From: Adiantum capillus-veneris
Lineage: Eukaryota; Streptophyta; Polypodiopsida; Polypodiales; Pteridaceae
DNA length: 64,000 nucleotides
NCBI GenBank assembly: GCA_014529385.2
Contig: CM043970.1
Coordinates: 62,669,496-62,733,495 of the forward strand
Reading direction: 5' to 3'
In this document: positions 54,830-64,000 of the stretch, piece by piece
Layout: each line of letters opens with the position of its first letter
Numbering within the stretch: position 1 is the first letter of the stretch
Position numbers and translations under genes: made by a program
Notes under the pieces: model-generated
The model's database searches: none
The model's input: only the letters and a program-made list of their open reading frames with translations
Told to the model about the DNA's origin: nothing

Positions 54830-56720
54830 TGTCTAGAGTAGTGACCAAAGAGCTATGGGTAGTGACCATGCATGGCTCAATGGTGAGGATTTTCATGTCG
54901 AAGTGCACAAGCAGCTGGGCCAATGTGGACAACAACCTGCTAGGGGTCTTTGATAGATGCTTTACACCATGAGCATAAATCAATGCTAGTCCCTCTGGCT
55001 TTGGATTTGTGTCCAATTGGAATGGCACCCCAAACAACCTTCCATAGGAAAACCTTCATTAGGTGAGGCTAGCTAGGACACCAGGTATTACTTATGACTA
55101 TCACCCACTTGGCCTCCCTCCACTACAACTGTCATTTCTTTTTAAGTGGATAAAAGATATCCTTTTTGTACATGAAATTTAAATATATTTATTTTGTTTG
55201 AGCGGTAGTAGTGAACACTGTATTGCTAGACCACTACCAGGCTTTCCAATCTAGGTTAACCTCAGTGATTGGCACAACAACAATTTTTAGACCTTCTAAC
55301 ACTCTTAAGACCGAGAGCCTTTCATTTCCATCGAGCTTGTATTGTGATTGTATCTGGTCAACCTCCTTCCAACTATGCGAGTTTTGTCCCAAAAATGTGC
55401 AAGATGGCTTGCTCCTTTGTTGCTATGCTTTTTGTTCCTTCTCTCCAAAATTTGTTAATAAAGCCTCCTCCAATTTTAGAAAACCAAGGAGGCCCATTTT
55501 TTATTGAGCTATTAAAATATCTAGAAGTCTCTCTTAATTTTAGTGAAGAGGCTTGTTGGATATATTTGTGTACTAGCTCACTCGTACCCCTCCTAGCTTC
55601 AAACATGCCCGTGGTGCCAACAATTTGTTATGGACTTCCACATGTTTCCAACATGGGTCTCCTTTGGAGAAGGGCCTCACCTTGTCAACCATATCCCAAG
55701 CCATCATAACCCATTCTTAACTTTGATTTGCTAGTGAAACGAAAAATTTGGCACACTACACTTTTGCATGTATTTTAGGGTTAAGGAATCTGCGTCTACA
55801 CTTTTGCATGTATTTTAGGGTCTGCGTCTAGCTACCCTCTCCCATTTTCCTCATTGCCAAGGCAACATATATTTTGTGTTGTTATTCCACAAAAACCCTT
55901 CGTTTGGTTTGAGGAATTCCTTCCACTTGCACCTGGCGATTTTAAGCATTGGCAAGTAGAAAGACAAGTATGGGATCATGAACGAATTAATGACTTTCTC
56001 TGCTGTGGAAGGGGAGAAGCACATACTTTCATCTTTCCATCTTGCTTCTAATTCTATTCATGACCCATTGAAATTTTTGACTATCAATAATTCCAAACCC
56101 TAGCAAGGGGAGAAGCACATACTTTCATCTTTCCATCTTACTTCTAATTCTATTCATGACCCATTGAAATTTTTGACTATCAATAATTCCAAACCCTAGC
56201 GGGGCCCTTAGATGATGAAAATTGTTACCTTACTAACAACTTTGCCAAACTATTCAGACGGGTCAAAAGAGTCAATTTTTTGTAAGAGATATTAGCCTTG
56301 ACTTCTCAATATTGCATTTGCATCCTGAGGCCGTTGAAATTTTTTTCACTATCCCTAGAGACTTTCTAAGCATTGGAGGGTTAGCTTTAAGGAAGAGAAA
56401 AGAGTCATAAGCAAAAATTTAAGCACGTAGACTTTGCTTGTTTCTTGCAATAGCCAACCCTTTGATTGGGCAAGTGGGTAGCCTTGTTTAAGAGGTCTCC
56501 TAAGTTTAAATCCTCCTGCCAATCGCATTCGTGCTTGGAAAAGTCTGTATATTTGATGTCAACCATAGCTACAATAAGTTGTATACAGACCTTCCTTTCA
56601 TAAAGCCATGTTGGTGGGAGATTGTCACAATTATCGCACCCCTCATGTCCAAGACTGCTCGTCAAGTTGTCTCTGTACAAACCAACAGTTTTGGCTAAGT
56701 GCCAGGTGCACATGGTACAA
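54830..56720 (-). pseudogene. LINE reverse transcriptase C-terminal half, copy B
   Basis: On the minus strand KQGYPLAQ near 56.5 kb is the RT region before the catalytic loop. NSFMIPYL, a KEFLKPN-type block and a shifted GVGF-type block follow. The last part near 54.99-55.05 kb reads IPIGHKSKARGISID with LCSWCK-like residues in shifted frames, equivalent to the zinc-binding end of plant LINE ORF2. It matches copy A, but has extra tandem duplications (36 bp at about 55.78-55.82 kb, 96 bp at 56011-56202). Confidence 0.65.
56011..56202 (+). repeat. 96-bp tandem duplication, two copies
   Basis: GGGGAGAAGCACATAC starts both units, at 56011 and 56107. Each runs through CTATTCATGACCCATTG to AAACCCTAGC. 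Copy A has a single, partly deleted unit. Confidence 0.92.
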
Positions 56721-56769
56721 TATTGCCATCGTGTCAGAGAGGCTAGGGGTCTAGCAAGATAGCTACCAT

Positions 56770-57228
56770 AATCGTAGGAGATGTGAACATGACACCTCCT
56801 CTATCACGCCCAATTGAAGGAATCAAAATATTAGAACTGAGATGGGCTATTGAGATGAATGCTCTCGTGGTGGCTATCAACAAGGCTACATAAACAAAAA
56901 TGCTAGCTAAAAATAAATTAAAAAAAGGGGGTCAAAGGGTCATGAGACTGAATATACAAAGTAGGAGAAATGGATATGGCACTAGATGACCCTTTCAAGA
57001 ACCTAGAAGAATTGTGGGAGCTGCAGGAGGCTAAACTAGAAAGAGAAATTGCAGCACTCCAAGAAGAGATTGCAAAAGAGTGAAATGGACCAAATAAGAG
57101 AGCATTGTTAATGAGGTGCCTACGTCTTCCTAAATCAAAGACATGGCTTGCAAAGATAGGGCTCTTCAATTCCAAAAAAAGAATTTACCACAGAGGGTGG
57201 AAATTGAGAATGTATACACTATGGCAGT
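56770..57228 (+). pseudogene. Unrecognised coiled-coil coding remnant, copy B
   Basis: Matches 33306-33775 with shared text AIEMNALVVAI, MLAKNKLKKGGQRVMRLNIQ and the LEELWELQEAKLEREIAALQ coiled coil. It has similar stops in both copies, so it was already dead when the block duplicated. Confidence 0.35.
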
Positions 57229-57261
57229 CCCCCCCCACCCCCCCCCCCCCCCCCCCCCCCC
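57229..57261 (+). repeat. Poly(C) run, copy B
   Basis: 32 C with a single A at 57237; equivalent of 33776-33807. Confidence 0.95.
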
Positions 57262-57619
57262 TCTCCCCTACATTGATTAAGAAGTAGCTTACAAAGTTGG
57301 ACAATTTGGCTCTAGTCCTTGGCTTTATGGGTGGGTGCCAGCCAAGTAAAGGCTAATCAACTAGTTGTATGGTCCAAGTGTCTCAAATTATGATGGATCT
57401 ATAGAGTTCATTTAGTATCTAGAAAAAGGCTTCTACATAATGCAATTCAATGAAGTAGCAATAGTTTCTAAGTTAATGGATAAAAGCCTAGGTCTTAGCA
57501 GCTCTAGGAGAGCTCCCTCCGAGATCTCCCCGTAAACCAAACAGGCAAGAGACTAGCCAATACCATAAGCCATGGTCACCATCATTCACCTATAAGTCTA
57601 ATGACCATCAAAAGCATCT

Positions 57620-60600
57620 AAGGTGGGAGTCTTTCAGTCTTTTATTTTTCTTTATTCACAATTGTGAGTGGTGTTATTATATATGAACATTGTGAAGAAC
57701 GTATGACAAACCTCAAGCACTTCTTGTGCCTTGATGGTCCAATTAGTGCAAAACAAGTTCTCTTTAGTCAACCTGAAGAAATCTAGCCCCAGACGAGGAT
57801 CTGCTACGTACACAAGGTGCCACCTCTCGTAGGGATTTTTGCATTTTGTCTGGGAGTTGTTTACCTCCTCTATATTCCCTTTAATTCCTTGAGGAACTCC
57901 ATTGTTTTGATTGTTGTTGCCCATCCAAATTCTTCTTGCTCCTATTGTAAAGAGCAATTTATTGATTTCTTCAAACATGGTTGATGCACGGATTCCATCA
58001 AAAAATTTGACATTTCTTACCTTCCATATGTTTTCTAGAAAGCAGAACCGAACAATTTGTATGTAAGCTAGAGTATCCTGGCTTTAATTTGCTTTACCTC
58101 TTACTACTAGATTGGTTTTTAGAAACAAGATTTTTTATGTCCTTTGTATCTATTTACAAACTTTCCTTGCAAACCCCTCATGGATGGGCAGTCCTTGAAT
58201 AGATGGAGAGGATCTTCTATAGCACTTTGCAACCTGAGCATACATCCGTGCCTATCCCTTTGGCGTTGATCTTGTTCCTAGTTGGTACAGTCCCCCCATA
58301 ACACCTTCCAAGGAAATGTCTTTATGATATTTGGCCATTTGGGATCCCAAATATTTAAAAGGACTATTGCCCATTTTGCCTCGTGGACCACTATAAATGC
58401 CATTATTATTGAGAGGTGAAAACCATTTTTCTTTGTACATTACTTTGATATACATTTCTTTTGTTTGTGGTAGGGAAAATTTGTCCTCAACCGGCCAATG
58501 CTAGGCCCTCCAGTCTAGTTCTGATTCATTGATCGGCCATGCAATACTTCTCAATCATTCAACTACTCTACCAATCAACATTCTTTCATTCCCTTTCAAG
58601 TTGAATTGTGTAATCAAATGGTTTTCTTCCTTCCAACAAAGTTATTGCTATCCCATAACTTCTAAAAATATGTTACTCCTTTATTATTGATTCTTCCAGC
58701 AATTTCCCTCCAAGAAATGTCCAATAAGCCACTATCAAGCTTAGAAAACCAGAGAGACTAGCAAGTGACAAAGTTTTTGAAATATTTGATTGATTCTCTT
58801 GATTTTATTGCTACAAATACTTTTATACATTCTGTACAAACTCTCCTATGTTAGCTCCTAGCTTTTACACATGCCCATAGAGGTACCATTGATTTGGCAT
58901 GGAACTCATCATGTTTCCATGGATCCCCTTGGGAGCAAAGCTTTACCTTCTTCATCATATCCCACATCATCAAGGTCTAGGTTTGATCTTGATTCCTAGT
59001 GTTACCATGAATTTGGAGCATCGTGCCCTCACATGAGCTGTCAGGTTAAGTAATCCAATGCCCCCTTCCTCCTTAGGCCTAGTATCCCACTCCCATTTTC
59101 CCCACTACCAAGGTAACTTTTCCTTGGTGTAGTTCTTCCACAAAAATCACTTGATAGGCTTCAAAAACTTATTCCAATTTCCTTTGGCCATTTTGAGGAT
59201 TGGAGAAATAAGGAAAACTAAGACATCATGAATGAGTTGATTATTTTACTCTACTATCTCCCATCTTCCCTTTGATTTTTTTCATCACCCATTGAAATAT
59301 TTCTTTCTCATTAATTCCTAGCCCAAGGTGGCAAAAAAATCGTACCTTTTAGAGACTACTTCTAGACCATTCCATAAGGTTAAAAGAGTCATTCTCTATA
59401 AGTGAAATGAGTCTAGACTTCTTGATGTTTCCTTTTGATCATGAAGCTATTGAAAAATTCTACACAATCTCCTAAATTTTTCTTAGCATTTGAGGGTGGT
59501 CTTGTAGAAAGATCAATGACTCATCTATAAATAGCTTTATACAGAGCTGATTATTATTTGGTAGAGAAAGTCCTTGAAGTTTTCCTTTCTTTGCACTAGA
59601 CTTGAGCATGGTATCCAAGGCATGATAACCAATAGCGAAGAGAAGAGGTACAGGTGGGCATCCTTTCTTAATTTATCTTTTCAATCCTAGGCTCCCACAA
59701 TTCTATTGTTAAAAAGGAGCTCCAAGGAGCTACTAGTTTCTAGTGTGTGCACCAACCAAGACATTGAAGGTCCAAAGCCCAAATCATCATGACATCTTCA
59801 ATGTAGGACAATGAAATATGGTCATAGGTTTTGTCCATGTCAAGTTGAAGAAGAATAAATTCTTATTTGGTTAAATTTTGATTTTCTATGGGTATATGCA
59901 TGCTAAGGTGGTACACTAGCTACTTGATTTTTGGGGGCTAGCCACTTCATGTTACTACCTAAGTTTGTAAGTGGTGGAGGTCACTTGTAGTACCGAATTT
60001 GAGAACATGGGGGTTTTTTTTTTCAATATATACATATTAGTGTCTTTTTTTAAAAAGTGAGTTTGAGTGTCTTGGGCCCCTTTGTAACAGCTGCGAGCGG
60101 GGGAATTATGACACGGAGAGCTGGGGGCATGGAGTTATTGTCACGCGCCAAACGGGCTCAGTCCTCTCCACAACATGTCAAGGAGCAGGTGTGGAAATAA
60201 AGGAAGGCACACATGCACAGATCTCAGGAGCGAGAAGCCAGGCAGAAGGAGAGCAAGCCAGTGAGGAAGACACCACCCAGGCACGTCGTGCATGCTTTTC
60301 CAAACAAAAGAGCTACATCCTCTACTTCTGAGGGGGAGGACCATGAATTATTATCTGGTTAAATTTGCATTCTCTATGCCAACCATTTTTGCAAGGGTGT
60401 TGTCGTAGATTGACCATGTTGGTGATGGGTGATTACTTTCCCCAAGAGACTGGGGACAACCTAAGGGCCACAACTTTTGTAATAATTTTATAAGAAATTA
60501 TCATCATTGAGATAGGACTCCAGAGCTTTAGTTGGGAGCAACACATCTGCTTTCGTATGGGCTTAATGCGACCTCTTTTCATGCTTGTATCAAGTGTTCC

Positions 60601-61340
60601 CTCTATCATGGATTTCTTCACCAGCTAAGAGTTATAGGCGACTTTACTTCTCCTTGCCTAATTTCTGTAGTGCTCTTCCATATTCATCTTAAGTGGTTTT
60701 CTTTTTCAGGACATCAACTTCAATTGGTGTTACATTTTTAGTGATGTTGTTAAGTAGCACAAAACTTGCTTCTTTGACAACTATAGTCATATCCTTTCAT
60801 TGCCCTATAACTGAGCTTAAAGTAAAGCATCAATTTGGCCATTCTGTTTGGGTCTCAAGTCTCATTTCGCAACTCATGTGTTATTTAAGTGATAGTCCCT
60901 TGACTTCTTCTGACTTTAAGAGCCCTAACAAAAGTGTTTTGTTTGCAGTTTTTTGTTTGAGATGAAGTTCTCTTGTTATTAATCGTGCCTTTTAGCTTCT
61001 TCGAGTTGATGATTAGCCAGTTTTTCCTTTAGTTCAGGCCATTTCTCATGTTCTATCTCTATGGCTAATTTGTTTTAAACATGATAGCTCTTCCATTGTT
61101 TCTTTGGGTTTTCACTATTTAAAATAATGATCTTGGCCTTGTTCTTTTAGTTGCTACATGTATCCTCCTTGTAAGCATGTCCCATACCCTTGGGTTGATT
61201 TTGTTGACATCTTTTTGGAGTTTTCCCACTGTCAATTTGGTTAGGTTTTGAAACAAAGGATCCTTAAATAGGTGCTCCTCAAAAACAAGCTTCTTTTTTT
61301 CCTTCTAGGCATAGATCTTCCCTTGATATTTGATCAAAAC
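57620..61340 (-). pseudogene. LINE ORF2 remnant (linker, reverse transcriptase, zinc-binding end)
   Basis: Read from 61.34 kb downwards on the minus strand. The pre-RT linker includes EIEHEKWPELKEKLANHQLE and, in shifted frames, a DEYGRALQKLGK block. RT begins with SPISMMIISYKIITKVVALR near 60.5 kb. The first catalytic block is LLQLDMDKTYDHISLSYIED near 59.85 kb. RKGCPPVPLLFAIGYHALD precedes the catalytic loop, here LFIDESLIFLQDH, where the second Asp is Glu. The thumb has FLWKN and RPKEEGGIGLLNLTAHVRA. The zinc-binding end reads NKINAKGIGTD, VCSGCK and LHLFKDCPS near 58.2 kb. INKLLFTIGARRIWMG closes it at about 57.65 kb. It has numerous stops and frameshifts and no endonuclease core. It lies partly inside block B. 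Confidence 0.82.
59891..60344. mobile_element. 454-bp insertion in the LINE between near-identical direct repeats
   Basis: The LINE frame is interrupted just before its first catalytic block. The insert is bracketed by about 34-bp direct repeats (59857-59890 and 60345-60378, both containing GGTTAAATTT and ending CTATG) that differ at about five sites. The insert holds a T9 run, a GC-rich half and no frame I recognise. Long flanking duplications suggest a target-primed insertion, but no poly(A) tail identifies the type. Confidence 0.55.
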
Positions 61341-62240
61341 TGACACGAGATCGAATAAATTTTGAGAGTAGCCAATCTTCTCAATGGGAGTAGTAGCACC
61401 TATTCAATATGGAAGCCATGTTTGCATACTACAAGTTGGTGTACGTAAATCGAGGTGTACTGTTCCACAGTCCAATAGTCCACATATCTACTAAAGGCTA
61501 TTTTTCACATAAGATTTTTCTTTTTCTTTTTTCAGACCCTACTAATAAGCTACACAAGCATGTCTTATCTCTCCTAGACTCCGGTCATTTATTTGATCCT
61601 CTCAATGGGATACAAATCTTAGGTGAAAACAATGAAGAGATTTCTATCGTGAGTGAGATCTTGAAGGTATACATCACAATATGTGCCCCATGACCAATGT
61701 AAGACCCCCACGGCACGCCACCAAGCCTTGTGCTCCCTCACCAACAAGATCAGTCTCTTGGCTCCTTACTAAGAGCACTTTCAGCTTCAGCACCATCCAA
61801 GCCGCCCAACCTTGCCTGTGTTCCTTGATTAGCTAAGCTTGGGTCAATATGGACACGACAAGCATGGTGGAGCTGAAATGCATACGGATGAACATGGAAA
61901 GCAGGGGCGTAATGAGTCATGGTTGGATCCAAGCCATGATGAGGGACATTAGTTGATGGGCATGCCATATGGGAGGGATCCGAGAAGGGGTTGGGGGTGC
62001 CCCAATTGAGTCTTCATGCTTGATCCAGATTCAATGGGTGATGCAAGAGCATCTCGGGGGCCAGGTTTGCAACCCTTAACACTGTGTGGGAGGTTATGGT
62101 GTGAAGAAACATGGGCACAAATATGGCTATGAAGTATGTGGTGGTGGTGGTTTGATAGTAGAAAATTTAAAAGATATTATGATCCTTAAAGCCAAGAGGA
62201 GCTACGTGCCATCCGTAAAAAGAAGGCAACCAAGGCCAAT
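61341..62240. other. No gene recognised
   Basis: A 94-codon plus-strand frame (61409-61693) resembles nothing I know. The rest is ordinary sequence up to the copia fragment. GGTGGTGGTGG near 62140 gives a Gly run only. Confidence 0.45.
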
Positions 62241-63100
62241 TTGTATAACCCTCAACACCCACTTGAAGTCCTCGTGGAGGATAGAAACATTCAACATGAT
62301 CAAGGACATGGCACTGTTGTCATTACCCTAACAAATGGCACCATAGCTCACTTAGACAAGGTATACTATGTACTTGGTCTAAAGCAGAATCTCATCTCAG
62401 TAGGAGAGCTTACCTCCAAGGGCATTGCAGTTTCATTGGCACTTGATAAGTGCATCTTGCAAACACTTGACACCAATCACAAGCCTTTCTCTATATCTTG
62501 TCCTAAAGAAGGGTGCTTGTATCCTCTCGGCTCTAGCAAGGCCCAAGCCAAAGCACTTTCATTAGCCATCAATTATTCTAAGCAAGAGGAGACTCTTACT
62601 TGGCACTGTAGGCTAGGTCATGTCTCAAAACAAGTGTGCGCTCAAGGATATGCAACAGAAGGAGCTAGTGGTGGGTCTTCCAACCACAATTACACCAATC
62701 ACATTTTGTGAAGCATGTGGATTGGGCAAAGCCTAGTATTTTAAGCTCCCAAGCTCAAAGTCTCATACAACTCAACCTCTTGAGCTCAGCCACTCGGATT
62801 TGCAAGTCCCAATTTAGACACAATCACTCACCAGCAAAAAATAATTCCTAATCTTCATCGACCACCATACAAGGTACACTTATGTTTATTTATTGGCAGA
62901 TAAAGGTGCTACTTTCATCAAATTTTATGCTTTCAAACTACGGTGGAGACACAATCGGATCAAAAAATTAAGACATTGAGGATAGACAATGGTGGGGAGT
63001 ATAAAAGCAATGATTTTCAACAATATTTTGTATCACATAGTATTCGACGGGAATCCAAATCACCCTCAACAAAATGGATTCGCCGAGTTGAAGAATAGTT
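62241..63100 (+). pseudogene. pol: Copia protease-integrase fragment
   Basis: The frame 62241-62711 contains VVITLTNGTIAHLDKVYYVL, GLKQNLISVGELTSKGIAV and a LTWHCRLGHVS block (integrase zinc-finger His pair). After frameshifts come KIKTLRIDNGGEYKSNDF (catalytic Asp and GGEY) near 62.97-63.0 kb and HPQQNGFAELKN near 63.06-63.1 kb, which carries the final Glu (normally Q-N-G-V-A-E-R-K-N). A CT-rich stretch then replaces the rest. Gag, RT and LTRs are missing. It is a third copia lineage, distinct from the other two. Confidence 0.8.
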
Positions 63101-64000
63101 CCCCCTTTCCTTCTCTCATACACTTCTCTCCCTTCTCTATCTCCATCTCTCAGTCTACTCTCTCTTCCTCTCATTCCTCACTCTATCTTCTCTATAGTAC
63201 TCAAGTTCACATAGAGCATGCCCCACAAGCCAAGGGTCCAAGGCTAAGTGGTAGTTCATGCGGCCTTGGATATGATGATGAAAGCTTAAGTGGATTGCTG
63301 GAATGTGGAAACGCCTCCTTCACCTGCTTGGCTATATATGGCTTGGCCTCATCTCATCGGCATGGTACTACAACTGCGGTTGCTCCTCATCAAGATCATC
63401 ATCAAAAAATGCCTTGGTGAGCAACTAAAAGAAAGGTCTACGTGCCATTGGAGGTAGAGTCTCCGACCCGTCAAAGGCAACAGGCAGTCAATCTATGGTG
63501 TGGGAAGGACGTTGTCCAACTGCAATGTATGTTGTCCGGACCTCATGCTCTTGAGAAAATGCAAGACCATACCTAGGAGAGGAATTCACGGTAGCTGAGG
63601 CTTTTTCTAGTGATTGCATTTGTAGTTAATTGTCTACATGTAATTGCATGAGAGAGAGAGAGAGAGGCTTTGGTCCTGATTTTATGTGCAATATGGGAGT
63701 GGTTATTCTATTGCTACATGCATGCATAGGTTGTTGGCAGGCCAAAGTCGGACATGGCTGAATTTCAACCAGGAAAGCAAGTTCAATAGGCCATGGGCGG
63801 TGCAAGGTAGTAGCGGGAGGCGGCTCAAGCCTCGGATGCAGGGTTGTGGCATTGCACGACGAGGTTGGGCGATGGATCTAGGGGCTTGTCATCGTGGTGA
63901 ATATGGTCAACAAGCACATAGGTAGGGGGACGATGATGGCCATGGGCAGATATGATTGGGATAGGTAGGATGACGCATGTAATGGAATTGGAGCTATATG
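63101..64000. other. CT-rich stretch and unassigned DNA
   Basis: 63101-63200 is rich in TCTC, immediately after the copia integrase fragment. A short (GA)n lies at 63650-63666. No recognisable gene to the window end. Confidence 0.5.

Larger units (their letters stand above)
38181..57980 (+). repeat. Composite repeat block, copy B (10.9 kb plus inserted LTR element)
   Basis: This is the second, better preserved copy of the block at 24114-34550, in the same orientation. Without the 8.94-kb LTR element (45630-54565 plus one 5-bp duplication) it is about 10.86 kb. Sequences present here but not in copy A are 39205-39530, 40915-41004 and 43227-43862, plus parts of gag and integrase. The second copy has no CACTA-like element. 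Confidence 0.88.

Noticed and set aside
54748-54972. Frame starting with a Gly run after the G homopolymer
   Set aside because: The Gly run is the translation of poly(G). Downstream text matches the antisense of the LINE and the gypsy 3' region.
60532-60965. Plus-strand frames over the LINE
   Set aside because: They are antisense shadows of the minus-strand reverse transcriptase, which shows real motifs.

Overview
This window looks like intergenic DNA of a large, repeat-rich land-plant nuclear genome. The only trace of a host gene is a broken, intron-free copy of a RanBP1-type Ran-binding protein (about 2.05-2.61 kb). Nearly everything else recognisable is transposable-element (TE) sequence: Ty1/copia and Ty3/gypsy LTR retrotransposons, plant-type LINEs, two CACTA-like DNA elements, a small terminal-inverted-repeat element, and many long GA, GT and TA microsatellites and homopolymers. 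The eukaryotic frames, the tRNA-iMet and tRNA-Asp primer-binding sites and the absence of operons exclude a bacterium. The species cannot be named; a fern-like genome is possible but is only an impression.

Layout. 1-3.8 kb: short dispersed repeats, a TIR element inside a GA tract, the RanBP1 pseudogene and a LINE scrap. 4.6-12.2 kb: one copia element cut by an inversion, with RT-RNase H-3' LTR on the + strand (4.62-6.56 kb) and 5' LTR-gag-protease-integrase on the - strand (8.98-12.21 kb). Matching 227-bp LTRs and a shared TAGCA target duplication show that both halves come from one insertion. 12.8-14.5 kb: decayed minus-strand frames of unknown origin. 16.2-19.4 kb: a second copia element without gag. 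21.5-24.1 kb: LTR ends and unknown sequence.

24.1-34.55 kb (copy A) and 38.18-57.98 kb (copy B) are two direct copies of the same composite block. It holds an LTR-like stretch, a copia gag fused to gypsy RNase H-integrase remnants, and LINE fragments. Copy A carries a truncated CACTA-like element. Copy B is split by a complete 8.9-kb LTR element (45.63-54.57 kb) with its own ACCAC target duplication. That element encodes only gag plus a protease-like region with an odd WVPK-repeat tail, and no reverse transcriptase or integrase. The spacer (34.55-38.18 kb) holds an intact non-autonomous CACTA-like element and an unrecognised broken frame. 57.6-61.3 kb is a long LINE ORF2 remnant, and 62.2-63.1 kb is a copia fragment.

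No element encodes a full uninterrupted set of proteins. The gag-only element is the youngest-looking: about a dozen substitutions between its LTRs and two frameshifts in about 5 kb of coding sequence. It would depend on enzymes supplied from elsewhere. Element names rest on motifs read by eye; no database search was possible.
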